This document shows positions 1 through 8,549 of a stretch of DNA of 63,698 bases, piece by piece; position 1 is the first letter of the stretch; each line of letters begins with the position of its first letter. The stretch is from Terriglobia bacterium. GTDB taxonomy: Bacteria > Acidobacteriota > UBA6911. The stretch is taken from assembly GCA_020072565.1 (NCBI GenBank), contig JAIQGI010000041.1:1-63698 (forward strand), read 5' to 3'. The position numbers and the translations under genes were made by a program. Under the pieces are notes generated by a model that was not told the DNA's origin, did no database searches, and saw only the letters and a program-made list of their open reading frames with translations.

Positions 1-4
1 TGCC

Positions 5-83
5 GTCTCTATGGAAATCCGCAAAAAGCGCGGATTCCCACAGAGACTTGGAAAAGTCTCGCAAAAAGCAGCGAGACTTTCCC
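5..83. repeat. Two adjacent hairpin-forming repeats
   Basis: The first hairpin pairs GTCTCT (5-10) with AGAGAC (42-47) and AATCCGC (16-22) with GCGGATT (30-36). The second pairs AAGTCTCGC (54-62) with GCGAGACTT (71-79). Both loops carry an AAAAAG run and the outer bases resemble each other, so they look like two members of one small palindromic family. No gene was recognised in this stretch. They could be REP-like elements linked to the RAYT transposase gene about 1 kb downstream, but no second copy was found in the window. Confidence 0.5.
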
Positions 84-224
84 ACATTTCCCACAGGCCC
101 TACTGGTTTTTTATTTTCTGATGTAAAGACAAAAACACCCGGTAGCGAAAGCACCTTAAGAAGGCCGAGTTTTTGTCTAGACAATGGGGTACACCTTAGA
201 TCGCGAAGGAAGCTCCGCTTCTGC

Positions 225-317
225 AGGTGCCACGGCTAGGGCCTGATCGGCGAGGGGGTTATGTACGATAAGGCCGTTAACCGTTACCTTACGCCGTTAC
301 TCGCCCCCATGGCACCT
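225..317. other. Nested inverted repeat, possible structured element
   Basis: An outer stem of AGGTGCCA (225-232) and TGGCACCT (310-317) encloses an inner GGCGAG/CTCGCC pairing and three CCGTTA repeats. It lies in the gene-free stretch before the first open reading frame. It could be a structured RNA, a mobile-element end or chance. No RNA family was recognised. Confidence 0.3.
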
Positions 318-532
318 TAGTCTCCTGCGACATTCATTCCTGGCTTTGCGGACAATTTGCACTATCCTTGGTATTTCGGAGCCGCGCTATAACAGTGGGT
401 GTATGATTGACTTCGGCTGAAATGACAAAGACGAAACAGTCGGAAGCGTGACAGGCATGTTGGCCGCCTTTCATTGAAAACGATGACCGCCGTTGAATGC
501 AGATGCCTTCAAATTGGCCTGAGGAGGATAAC

Positions 533-1042
533 ATGACCAGGGATCAGCGCCTCCTGTGCATCAGGATTGCATTGATAATTTATTGCCCCTTGAGCTGTCT
601 TTTAGTCGGCCTATTATCATTATACATTGGGCGCATTGGCCCATCGTACGTTGCGGTGCTGTTCCAAGGCGGCTTGCTGCGAAACAGCATTCCATTCCCT
701 GGCTACCCGGGTTTTATTCAACTGCCCGGGTTGGTTCTCGGTTTTTGCTCGTTTGTTCTTGCGACATTTTTCAGCAGTTCCTCGCTTCGATTTGCAAGCT
801 TGTTCCAGATCCGCGTGTTACTCATTATTCTGATTTGGTTGCTTATCATTCCGGTTAAGGCCGTGGTTATATGGGAATCACAAGGAGCCGGTATAGAGGC
901 GTGGATGCGTTTGATTTTTGTGGCTGTCCATCTGATCATCGCATTCTTTGCTACCTACCTTCCGTTTTTGAAGAACAAATTGGCTGAGAAGTGCAGCAAC
1001 CATAATGCTTCCCTAGCTCGGTATTTAAGTAACCCAAAGTAA
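533..1042 (+). CDS. Hypothetical four-helix membrane protein
   Basis: A 169-residue protein of unrecognised family. Hydrophobic segments at about residues 9-32, 62-82, 93-114 and 126-145 predict a polytopic inner-membrane protein with a short charged C-terminus. The ATG at 533 is preferred over an in-frame ATG at 497 because GAGGAGG at 521-527 gives a near-perfect ribosome binding site. It stands alone between hairpin-rich DNA and the transposase gene. Base composition looks more AT-rich than the rest of the window, which may indicate a different origin. Confidence 0.6.
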   Translation: MTRDQRLLCIRIALIIYCPLSCLLVGLLSLYIGRIGPSYVAVLFQGGLLRNSIPFPGYPGFIQLPGLVLGFCSFVLATFFSSSSLRFASLFQIRVLLIILIWLLIIPVKAVVIWESQGAGIEAWMRLIFVAVHLIIAFFATYLPFLKNKLAEKCSNHNASLARYLSNPK

Positions 1043-1068
1043 AACAAGTTCTCGTAATGGGAATGAAC

Positions 1069-1080
1069 CTGGACACCCAT
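1069..1080 (+). repeat. GGACACCC motif upstream of RAYT gene
   Basis: CTGGACACCCAT lies 67 bases before the transposase start. Its inverted form follows the gene at 2500-2510, and three more copies sit at 5252-5319. The arrangement resembles the REP sequences that bracket RAYT genes. Confidence 0.5.
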
Positions 1081-1146
1081 TTTCTGTGGATTTTTTCTTG
1101 GCACATTCCATGAGTCCGCCGTTAGTAACGTCAAGAGAGGTGAACC

Positions 1147-2280
1147 ATGGCTTTGCCACGCAGCAAATACGTCCAGGAAGGGCAAGAAGGGGTCTATCAC
1201 TGTTTCAGCCGGTGCGTCCGCCGGGCATTCCTGTGCGGGTTCGACACGCTCACACTCCGGGACTTCTCCCACCGCAAGGCATGGCTGGTCGACAGGTTGC
1301 GGTATCTGGCGGCCATCTTCGCCATCGAAGTCTGCGCCTACGCCGTCATGGAGACTCACTACCACAGTATTTTGCGTACCCGTCCTGACATCGTCGCGCT
1401 GTGGTCTGATCGGGAAGTCGCAACCCATTGGCTGACACTCTTCCCCCAACATCGCCACATCAGCGGCGCTCCCATGCCACCCGTCGAGAAGGACATTACC
1501 GCCTTGGCGGATCGTCCCGAGCGCATCGCCGAACTACGCAAACGTCTGTGCAGCCTGAGCTGGTTCATGAGTCGGCTCAACGAATTCATCGCCCGGGCGG
1601 CAAACAAAGAGGATAAGGTCAAGGGCCGGTTCTGGGAATCGCGGTTCAAATGCCAGGCGCTGCTCGATGAAGCCGCCACCGCCTGCTGCATGGTGTATGT
1701 TGACCTCAATCCCATCCGGGCCGGTCTGGCAGCGACTCCGGAAGAGAGCGACTTCACCAGCATCCAGGAACGGATCCGCGCCTGGCGGAAAACAACGATG
1801 ACTGCCGGCGCCGCTCCGAGCAAAGAGGTCGGGCAACCGATCAATCATGAATCGGTCGGCAAGCGCACGACAGTGCCTGAGAATGCCGCGGCAATCTCGG
1901 ACCCCATTCCTGACGACCTTTCCATCTGGGCGCATCCCTCAGATGATTGGCTTTGTCCCATTCAATCAGAGTCCGGAAGGCGCGGGATCCTACAGATGAC
2001 TCCAGCCCAGTATTTCGATCTCGTGGACAAGTCGGGACGGATGATGCGGTCGGGCAAACTGGGAGCCATCGATGCCGATCTCGAGCCAATCCTGCGTCGG
2101 ATCGGCGCCAATCCCGACGCCTGGTTTGGAACCGTCTCCCGCTTCGGATCCAAATTCCGCCTTGCCGCCGGGATGGTTTCCAGTCTGCGCAATTTTGCAG
2201 ATCGCCTGGGCAGGCGCTGGCTCCAGGGCGCCGCCATGGCTCGCACCGTTTTCGGATCCCCGCCGCCGCAGTTGGCCTGA
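1147..2280 (+). CDS. REP-associated tyrosine (Y1, IS200-like) transposase
   Basis: A 377-residue single-strand DNA transposase of the Y1/HUH class. The metal-binding HUH motif is HYH at residues 71-73, following METHYHSIL. The conserved block GRFWESRFKCQ (160-170) and the motif YVDLNPIRAGL (184-194) match the RAYT-type family; Y184 is the likely nucleophile. Unlike IS200 TnpA it is a single-copy, housekeeping-style gene without a recognisable insertion-sequence end. A ribosome binding site (GAGAGGTG) precedes the ATG. The roughly 180 residues after the catalytic domain are of unknown role. Inverted GGACACCC motifs flank the gene, which suggests REP-like substrates nearby. Confidence 0.85.
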   Translation: MALPRSKYVQEGQEGVYHCFSRCVRRAFLCGFDTLTLRDFSHRKAWLVDRLRYLAAIFAIEVCAYAVMETHYHSILRTRPDIVALWSDREVATHWLTLFPQHRHISGAPMPPVEKDITALADRPERIAELRKRLCSLSWFMSRLNEFIARAANKEDKVKGRFWESRFKCQALLDEAATACCMVYVDLNPIRAGLAATPEESDFTSIQERIRAWRKTTMTAGAAPSKEVGQPINHESVGKRTTVPENAAAISDPIPDDLSIWAHPSDDWLCPIQSESGRRGILQMTPAQYFDLVDKSGRMMRSGKLGAIDADLEPILRRIGANPDAWFGTVSRFGSKFRLAAGMVSSLRNFADRLGRRWLQGAAMARTVFGSPPPQLA

Positions 2281-2662
2281 CGCAACGCGCGCTCAGGAGC
2301 GCAATCCGCCGCAGATCTGCATTTCTCTTCCATCCGCCTGATCGCCTCCGGCATGGTTTAGACGGTATCCTCCACGCCCGCCGGCAACGTCCGCCATCGC
2401 TCTGACCAGCCGGATGCGTTTCACCCAATTGGCACCAGTCTTTTCCTGTTCGCCAAACTGCCGTTCCTCCGGCTGAGGCTGAGGAATGTAAGCAAGTAGT
2501 GGGTGTCCAGCTTCCCCTTCGCGGACGATAAGGCCGCGGCGCACCGACACCGACGGGTTGTTGCAGGAACCCTGCACATCGAGCGCATAGAGGCATGACA
2601 GCAGAGCAGGACTGAACGCACCCTCACATGATGCCGCACCTGGCGCTCTCAATACTCGTTAC
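2281..2662. other. Gene-free stretch with RAYT-flanking motif
   Basis: Between the transposase and the VWFA gene no coding sequence could be supported. The only feature noted is TGGGTGTCCAG at 2500-2510, the inverted partner of the motif at 1069-1080. Open frames here look like chance openings in GC-rich DNA. Confidence 0.5.
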
Positions 2663-3685
2663 TCAACGGGCGTAGTATCCTTCCTTCGCCCGGATGACGA
2701 GATTCATTTGCCATCGGGCCTGTTGCTCCGGCGAGAGCTTGACCTTGATCGATCGGAACTTGCCGTCTCGAGCAACGTTTGATGGTGAGTATCCGAGACT
2801 GTAGCGGGCGCGCAGATGATCGAGAAGATCGGCCAATTTCTCGCTTATACCGGACTCGGTTGCAAGGATCACCTCTCCTCCCGTTCTCTGGGCGTAGTTT
2901 CGGAGGCTCCCGGGATGAAGCGCTTTGATCGCCGGGAGAAACATGGGATTGTTGACATACAAGACCGCCATGAGTTTGGACAGGGAACTCTGAGCCACCA
3001 AACCGCAAACCATGCTGTCCGATTCAAACAACTCCCCAAACGCCTGCCTCTCCGAATGGACGTGACCTCGAGGGAAGTTGGCCACCAACGCATCGTTCAG
3101 CACGATGATCACTCTGCGGCCAGGCGCGTTGTGCGACTTGCGTGACTGCACGGCTGCCTGGTAGACCGCCTCGTTCATAAGAGCACGTTCGCTGTTTAAG
3201 CTCAGCAACCGGCTCGCTCGGCCGATGGCATTTGCGATCTTTTGCGTGTTGAACGTAAAGTCTTCAACCACCCGGGCGGTTTTGGTGAAGGCCATCACCG
3301 CTACCTCGTCTTCAGGTCTCAAATGGCGCAATGCCTGTCCTGCACCTTCAGCCAATTGCCGAAGCACCGGACGTACAGTGGCCGTGATGTCGAACAGAAA
3401 GACTATCGACAGGGGCATCGTATCTCTGCTGAAATGAGTAATTTCTTGGCGGACGCCGCCCTCATAAACCGCGAAATCCGATCCAGTCAAACCACCGACT
3501 GCCTTCAGGGTCTTCTTGTCCACAACCTGAACATCGACAACCACCAGGTTTGCACTGATCTTGAAGACATTCTGCGGCACGGGCGGCTTCTCTGTCTCTG
3601 CAGGCTGGGATCCTGAACTGAACAGCAGCAATACCGCCGCTGCAGCCGCAAATGAAGTGATTCTGCGTTCAAACAGGAGCCTCAT
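2663..3685 (-). CDS. VWFA-related Acidobacterial domain protein
   Basis: A 340-residue exported protein with an N-terminal signal segment (about residues 8-28). Next comes a short beta domain typical of this group (NLVVVDVQVVD, then GLTGSDFAVYEGG) and a von Willebrand A-like domain (about 90-300). The MIDAS position reads DITAT rather than DxSxS, so metal binding may be weakened. The C-terminal ARYSLGYSPSN segment is characteristic of these Acidobacteria-enriched proteins, whose function is unknown. A fuller relative is at 59621-61882 and a fragment of another at 5060-5236. Confidence 0.8.
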   Translation of the reverse strand: MRLLFERRITSFAAAAAVLLLFSSGSQPAETEKPPVPQNVFKISANLVVVDVQVVDKKTLKAVGGLTGSDFAVYEGGVRQEITHFSRDTMPLSIVFLFDITATVRPVLRQLAEGAGQALRHLRPEDEVAVMAFTKTARVVEDFTFNTQKIANAIGRASRLLSLNSERALMNEAVYQAAVQSRKSHNAPGRRVIIVLNDALVANFPRGHVHSERQAFGELFESDSMVCGLVAQSSLSKLMAVLYVNNPMFLPAIKALHPGSLRNYAQRTGGEVILATESGISEKLADLLDHLRARYSLGYSPSNVARDGKFRSIKVKLSPEQQARWQMNLVIRAKEGYYAR

Positions 3686-3841
3686 CGACGCATCCCGGCC
3701 GTTGGCAAAGTTCCGCGTTCGCTTCTACATTTCTGGACGCTTCAACCGGCCAAAGAGTTCACTAAGATCGGTGGGCCGGGGTCGGACCACGCATATTTCA
3801 TGACTTCAAGTGAGTTACGTTCGGTTTCCTTGATGAAATCT

Positions 3842-3943
3842 ATGGCCGTCGTCATCCTGGGCGGACTGTTCACCTCGACGGCTCTCAGTCTGCTCGTCCT
3901 GCCGGCTCTGGCTTTGCGCTACGGCAGATTCGGCAAAGAATAA
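3842..3943 (+). pseudogene. C-terminal remnant of an RND efflux permease
   Basis: The frame ATG...TAA encodes 33 residues, beginning MAVVILGGLFTST and continuing LLVLPALALRYG. This matches the last transmembrane helix and tail of heavy-metal or multidrug RND pumps of the CusA/AcrB type. Nothing resembling the rest of a pump of about 1,000 residues precedes it. It is therefore a decayed 3' end, sitting directly before an IS91 fragment. Confidence 0.65.
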
Positions 3944-3992
3944 GATTGGCACTTAAGCCCGCGGCCCGGTTAGACCCTATGTGGAATGTCCT

Positions 3993-4124
3993 TCTCAGGG
4001 AGTCTACCGGCCGCGAAGCCCTCAAAACAGTGCGCTCTATCAGCTGGTCGAGGACCACTTCGACGAGCTCGAGCGCGTCTGGGACGAGCGCTACGAGCGC
4101 GAGCACGGATTCTGGCGTCCCGTC
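3993..4124 (+). pseudogene. N-terminal fragment of an IS91-family transposase
   Basis: The frame reads GVYRPRSPQNSALYQLVEDH, then FDELERVWDERYEREHGFWRPV. This is typical of the start of IS91-type (Y2) transposases, ahead of their zinc-binding domain. The similarity ends at about 4124 and the zinc ribbon and HUH catalytic domains are absent, so it is a relic. Its position between an RND remnant and a toxin-antitoxin pair suggests that past IS91 activity brought in or broke the neighbouring genes. Confidence 0.6.
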
Positions 4125-4338
4125 TCTGGTACACGGACACTCACCGTTATACGCAAATGCATATTTGCGATCATAGCGTCACCAGACTATGAAGATGAGG
4201 ATGAAACCGTGTGGGATCGTCACCGTGGCTCTGCAGCGAGGCGATCATGCCGGGCAGCGAGCGGCGATCGAACGTCGACTCTCTCCGTAAGTCAATAGTA
4301 AGTCGAAGGCGTCTCTCGCAATGTGATGAATGAGCGTG

Positions 4339-4374
4339 TTGACGCCATTGGGTGGTATGACATACAATCATACC
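4339..4374 (+). promoter_or_regulatory. Toxin-antitoxin promoter with overlapping operator
   Basis: TTGACG (4339-4344), an 18-base spacer and TACAAT (4363-4368) form a good sigma-70 promoter. The perfect inverted repeat GGTATGA (4354-4360) / TCATACC (4368-4374) covers the -10 element, 11 bases before the antitoxin start. This is where a ribbon-helix-helix antitoxin would bind to repress its own operon. Confidence 0.65.
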
Positions 4375-4385
4375 GCGAGGTCAAA

Positions 4386-4628
4386 ATGTCAAAATCAAAG
4401 ATCGCAATAACCCTTGAGGAAGCTACCCTGGAACTGCTGGATGAATTAGTCGCGCAGTCCATGTTCCCAAGCCGCAGCCAGGCAATTGAAGAAGCCCTTG
4501 GGGAGAAGCTCTCCCGATTGCAGCGCACCCGGCTGGCCAGGGAATGTGCCAAGCTCGATCCTGAATTCGAGCGGGCTCTAGCGGAGGAAGGGATGTCAGA
4601 GGACCTAAGGCAATGGCCCGAATACTGA
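4386..4628 (+). CDS. Ribbon-helix-helix antitoxin
   Basis: An 80-residue protein that begins with a short basic strand ([21 protein letters not shown]), followed by a helix-turn-helix ([12 protein letters not shown]) typical of CopG/MetJ-type ribbon-helix-helix DNA-binding antitoxins. The acidic C-terminal half would wrap the toxin. The ATG at 4386 is chosen because the earlier in-frame ATG at 4323 would place the promoter and operator inside the gene. The last 16 bases overlap the toxin gene, as expected for translational coupling. It should neutralise the MazF-like toxin and repress the operon. Confidence 0.85.
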   Translation: MSKSKIAITLEEATLELLDELVAQSMFPSRSQAIEEALGEKLSRLQRTRLARECAKLDPEFERALAEEGMSEDLRQWPEY

Positions 4629-4951
4629 GGGGAGAAATTCGCTGGGCCGACCTGAATCCGGCCCGAGGAAACGAGCAGGAAGGAAAGCGTCCTGTGCTGA
4701 TACTCAGCCACGACGTTTTTAATGAGCGGTCCGGCACGGTGATTGCGGTGGCGTTGACGAGCCAGCAGCAGCGAGCGGGGTTCCCGCTGACATTGGAGCT
4801 TCAATCACAGGATCTTCCCAAGAAATCGTGGGTCAAGATTAGCCAGATCCGCACGCTTGCGATCGAGCGGATAGGTTCCCGGCTCGGTAGAGCGGCGCCG
4901 GAAGAACTCGCAAAAGTTGTGGATGGAGTAATGGAAATCATAGGGACATAG
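4613..4951 (+). CDS. mazF: MazF/PemK-family mRNA interferase toxin
   Basis: A 112-residue toxin of the MazF/PemK fold, expected to cleave RNA at short sequence motifs when freed from its antitoxin. Diagnostic blocks are [20 protein letters not shown] (7-26) with R26, [19 protein letters not shown] with T49, and the C-terminal [11 protein letters not shown] (72-82). The length is normal and no disruption is seen. It overlaps the antitoxin gene upstream by 16 bases. The cleavage specificity cannot be read from sequence. Confidence 0.9.
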   Translation: MARILRGEIRWADLNPARGNEQEGKRPVLILSHDVFNERSGTVIAVALTSQQQRAGFPLTLELQSQDLPKKSWVKISQIRTLAIERIGSRLGRAAPEELAKVVDGVMEIIGT

Positions 4952-5059
4952 TTACACGGCTATCTCACCACGACATTTGCCCCTGCCACGTGCATCTTCG
5001 ACTGTCCCCCGATATAGCAGGCATGTACCAGTCTGCCACTCGCGCCGGAAAACCGGTGC

Positions 5060-5236
5060 CTATTTCTTGTCGATTACCCGCTTGGAGAGATCGACGGACC
5101 CTTGGCGTACACGCACTGTGAGATCAGATCGTCCCTTTATAGAAGCCTTAAGGGTACTTCTTTTGCAAGGCTGCACCTTTTCAGGATCGATGGACCAACC
5201 CAGTAGGTAATATCTGGATATCTCGCTTATGGTCGT
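5060..5236 (-). pseudogene. C-terminal remnant of a VWFA-related protein
   Basis: The minus-strand frame reads SEISRYYLLGWSIDPEKVQP and ends RVRQGSVDLSKRVIDKK. It aligns by eye with ASRYYLLGWHIDPDLLVP...LRQGAMDLSKLIPK in the intact protein at 59621-61882. Only this stretch of about 55 residues remains. The homology stops at the GGACACCC repeat cluster (5252-5319), so the gene may have been cut by that element. Confidence 0.65.
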
Positions 5237-5251
5237 AATCAGCGGGAAAAC

Positions 5252-5319
5252 GTGGACACCCACTGTTCTTCGCATCCTTGATGGGTGTCCACATTCTCCC
5301 ACATTCTCTGGGTGTCCAC
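5252..5319. repeat. Cluster of three GTGGACACCCA motifs, one inverted
   Basis: GTGGACACCCA (5252-5262) is followed by its exact reverse complement TGGGTGTCCAC at 5282-5292 and again at 5309-5319, giving two alternative hairpins with 11-base stems. The same core flanks the RAYT gene at 1069 and 2500. The layout resembles a REP doublet with an extra unit. Confidence 0.65.
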
Positions 5320-5327
5320 CTTCTCTG

Positions 5328-5365
5328 ATTGCGATCGCGATTGCGATTCCGATACCGATTCCGAC
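5328..5365. repeat. Short hexamer-like CGATTG/CGATTC repeat
   Basis: About six imperfect copies of a GCGATT/CCGATT unit follow directly after the GGACACCC cluster. It is a microsatellite-like tract. The rest of the gene-free stretch up to 5732 showed nothing else that could be supported. Confidence 0.5.
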
Positions 5366-5732
5366 GGGGCGCGCTTTCTACGTCTATTTTCGGGACAGCT
5401 TTTCATGCGCTGGGATGCACCCTGTGACGTATGAAAAGGAGTGCGAGGTCGGGCGAGGATGGAGCGCGCGCGTCTCGCGCTCGGTGCGTCCGTTTCCATG
5501 AGCCTTGCGCGGGAAACAAGAGCCACCTACAGTCCTTTGCATCCGCTTCGATGCCTGCCCGCAATCTTGGCATGAAGGGGCTTTCCTGAGACTCCGCGGA
5601 TTCGGCCCTCTGAACAAAATGCGGCAGGAACTTTTCAACCTCCAGGGCGTCTAATTCCCAAGCATCTATCGAGGTCGAGGACTGTCTTGCGTGGGATGAG
5701 CCTGGTTGCGATGTGAAAACCGGAGGTTCGAC

Positions 5733-6497
5733 ATGCTCGAGGCGCAACGCCTTACCAAGTACTACAACCGCAAGTGTGTGGTCCGGGAAGTCAGCTTCAA
5801 AATCCATCCGAATGACATTGTCGGATATCTCGGCCCGAACGGGGCCGGGAAGAGCACAACTGTGAAGATGATTGTGGGGCTGCTCAGATCCTCGAACGGC
5901 CAGGTTCTATTCAAGGGTCATCCCATAGAAAAACAGATCATCGAATTCAAGTCGCATCTCGGCTACGTGCCCGAGGAAGCGCTTCTCTATTCTCACCTTT
6001 CCGGACGCGAATATCTTCAGCTCGCCGGACGCCTCCGCTCCATGCCGGAAAATGCGCTGAATGCCAAAATCGATGAGCTGCTGCGATTATTTTCACTCAC
6101 CGCCTCCAAGCACGCGCCGATTTCTTCCTACTCCAAGGGTATGAAGCAAAAGATCATGATGATTGCCGCATTGCTCCATAATCCGGATATTCTGATTCTT
6201 GACGAACCTCTTTCAGGCCTCGATGTCACCTCGATTCTCATTGTCAGGAGTCTACTCAAATCTCTGGCCGCTCAAGGCAAGGCTGTCCTCTATAGTTCTC
6301 ACGTTCTTGAGGTGGTTGAAAAGATATGCAATCGGGTGCTGGTCATCCACAGAGGCAACCTCGTGGCGGATGACTCGATGGAAAACATGAAGCAACTCAT
6401 GCAGCTCCCGTCACTGGAGGAGATCTTCACTCAGCTGGTTCAGGATGAGAACACGGAACAGGTTGCCCGGCAAATGGCCGAAATTATTCAGAACTAG
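5733..6497 (+). CDS. ABC transporter ATP-binding protein
   Basis: A 254-residue nucleotide-binding subunit. It has Walker A GPNGAGKST (34-42), signature YSKGMKQ (133-139) in place of the canonical LSGGQ, Walker B ILILDEP (153-159) and the switch histidine H190. The layout and the degenerate signature are typical of ABC-2-type exporter ATPases. The ATG at 5733, 6 bases after GGAGG, is chosen over one at 5706. The next gene starts 9 bases downstream and encodes the membrane partner, so the pair forms one exporter. Its substrate is unknown. Confidence 0.9.
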   Translation: MLEAQRLTKYYNRKCVVREVSFKIHPNDIVGYLGPNGAGKSTTVKMIVGLLRSSNGQVLFKGHPIEKQIIEFKSHLGYVPEEALLYSHLSGREYLQLAGRLRSMPENALNAKIDELLRLFSLTASKHAPISSYSKGMKQKIMMIAALLHNPDILILDEPLSGLDVTSILIVRSLLKSLAAQGKAVLYSSHVLEVVEKICNRVLVIHRGNLVADDSMENMKQLMQLPSLEEIFTQLVQDENTEQVARQMAEIIQN

Positions 6498-6505
6498 GAG
6501 CGGAG

Positions 6506-8248
6506 ATGCCTGACCCGGATCCGGCCGTTCAATATAAGCACCTGGTGAAACACTTCTTCAGGCGGTTCTTTGATTTCGATGCCATCTCCGCGCCCCAATT
6601 GGATCTCATCGAAAAAAACCTTCTGACATTTCAAATCCTGGCCTTGCTGGTTTTGCCCGGTGTATTGAAGAGCCTGTTCCTCATTCCGAAATACGGGTAT
6701 TACATTTATCGGCCAATCTGGGAACGCGATCTCGCTTCGCTCACCGACAAGTGTTTCTTCCTTTCCCTGTCGATGATTTTGGTCGGATTTATCACGGTGT
6801 TCGAATGGGAGATGTTGTTTCCGGATCGTAAGGACTACCTGAATCTGACGCATCTGCCCATTGCGACGCGCACGCTGTTTTATGCAAAGGCAGCCGCATT
6901 GGCCGCATTCCTTCTGGTAATCACCGTTGCCATCGACCTTTGCCCGACCTTCCTGTTTCCGGGCGCCGTCCTCGCCAACAACCGCTTTGGCCACGAGGAA
7001 ATGGGCAAGACGATTTCGGTATCCTTCGGCATTCGATATGTCGTCAGCCACGCGATCAGCATGCTTTTGGGCAACATTTTCATTTTCCTCTCAGCGATCT
7101 CCTTGCAGGGGATCCTTATGACGCTGAGGCTGGCGCCCTGGATTTCGCGTTGGATGCGGTTTTTCTGCCTTCTGCTGTTCTTGTCTGCTTTGCTCTCTTT
7201 CCCTCAAATCTCATCGGTGGATCAGCTCATCCATAGTGCAAATCCCATCTCCGCCTTTTATCCGCCAATCTGGTTTGTCGGAGTCTACGACGTTCTGCTT
7301 GGAACGAAGGATCCGATGTTGCGGGCGATGGCGGGGCGAGCTCTTACGGGGCTGGCCTTTGCATGTGCCTTATCCATACTGAGTTACGCCGTGTGCTACC
7401 GGCGATTCCTCCACAAGACCATTGAATTCTGCGGTGGCCGGTTGCAAAAAGCAGGAGGTATCAGAAGGCTGGGCAATTGCATTCTGGATCGTTGGGTTGT
7501 CAGAAGCTCGGAAAGCAGGGCATCCTATCATTTCGTGGCACAAACGTTGTTCCGCAGCACGAGGCATACCCTGTATATCGGGACATTCTTTGCCGTGGGG
7601 CTTGCGATCGCAGCCACCGGCCTGGCAACAGTGGTTGTGAGCGACGATCGAGCCGTTGCCGGCCATTTGGACAGTGTCCTCCTGTCAATCCCGCTGATAC
7701 TGTCGTTTTTCCTTCTGGTGGGAATGAGAGTGATCTTTGCGATCCCTGTGGAATTGGAGGCCAACTGGCTATTCCAGATTGCTCCCATGCAACGGATCCA
7801 GAACAGCCATGAGGGACTGCGCAAATATCTGATTGGCGCGGTTGTCCTTCCTGTTTATTGTGTTGCCGGGTTCCTATATGCGTTGGTCTGGAATTGGAAC
7901 ATCGTTTGGCTGCACGTGTGCTTTGGGGTCACCGTGTCATGTGTGCTTATGGAATTGCTGCTGTTTCAATTCCCCAAGATACCCTTCACATGCTCCTACC
8001 GGTCGGGAGCGGGCCAGATCGTCCTTATGTTTCCGTTTTACTTTCTGGGTTTCAGCGGTTTCGCTTTTGGCCTGGCGAACCTTGGGTCCCACCTGGCGGG
8101 TCACCCTTATGAAATCCTGTGTTTCTATGGTCTTGCAGGATCACTCTTGCTGTTATTGATACGTTACAATAACAAGTCGGCTGGCACCTCAATTCGGTTT
8201 GAAGAGATATCCGAGGATGCCCCCATACTCTTGGACCTGAAAGGCTGA
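6506..8248 (+). CDS. ABC transporter membrane protein (putative permease)
   Basis: A 580-residue polytopic membrane protein with about a dozen hydrophobic segments spread along its length and no recognised enzymatic motif. AGGAGCGGAG directly before the ATG gives a strong ribosome binding site overlapping the end of the ATPase gene's trailer. The coupling to the ATPase is the main argument that it is the permease. It is about twice the size of a single ABC-2 permease, so one polypeptide may supply both membrane halves. Family assignment is uncertain. Confidence 0.7.
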   Translation: MPDPDPAVQYKHLVKHFFRRFFDFDAISAPQLDLIEKNLLTFQILALLVLPGVLKSLFLIPKYGYYIYRPIWERDLASLTDKCFFLSLSMILVGFITVFEWEMLFPDRKDYLNLTHLPIATRTLFYAKAAALAAFLLVITVAIDLCPTFLFPGAVLANNRFGHEEMGKTISVSFGIRYVVSHAISMLLGNIFIFLSAISLQGILMTLRLAPWISRWMRFFCLLLFLSALLSFPQISSVDQLIHSANPISAFYPPIWFVGVYDVLLGTKDPMLRAMAGRALTGLAFACALSILSYAVCYRRFLHKTIEFCGGRLQKAGGIRRLGNCILDRWVVRSSESRASYHFVAQTLFRSTRHTLYIGTFFAVGLAIAATGLATVVVSDDRAVAGHLDSVLLSIPLILSFFLLVGMRVIFAIPVELEANWLFQIAPMQRIQNSHEGLRKYLIGAVVLPVYCVAGFLYALVWNWNIVWLHVCFGVTVSCVLMELLLFQFPKIPFTCSYRSGAGQIVLMFPFYFLGFSGFAFGLANLGSHLAGHPYEILCFYGLAGSLLLLLIRYNNKSAGTSIRFEEISEDAPILLDLKG

Positions 8249-8549
8249 GGATCCCGATCCTTTGAGGTTGGCATCCCTGCACACGGAAACGAATTCGAAC
8301 CCGGTTTCCCGTTGATCGCGGAACGGCGGATCGATATGCGGTGTTCTGCCTGCGCTCATATTCGATTGGGCTTTCGCGAATGCGGACACAAGCAGCTGAG
8401 GGAAGGGAACCGAAGGGAAGGGCAAACCCGAACAGGGTGGCGCCCGTTGGTTGTCACGCGCACCGGGGTTCCCCGGATCGCCGCCGGCATCCGCCGCTAC
8501 TGCTTTGCCATCATGCCAGGCGAAAAGGTCACACGCACCGGCTCAGCGG
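8249..8549. other. Gene-free stretch
   Basis: No gene, RNA or clear repeat was recognised between the permease and the TonB-receptor-like remnant. Confidence 0.4.

Noticed and set aside
48-239. A 63-codon frame at the left end
   Set aside because: It runs through the second hairpin, lacks a ribosome binding site and has no protein-like character.
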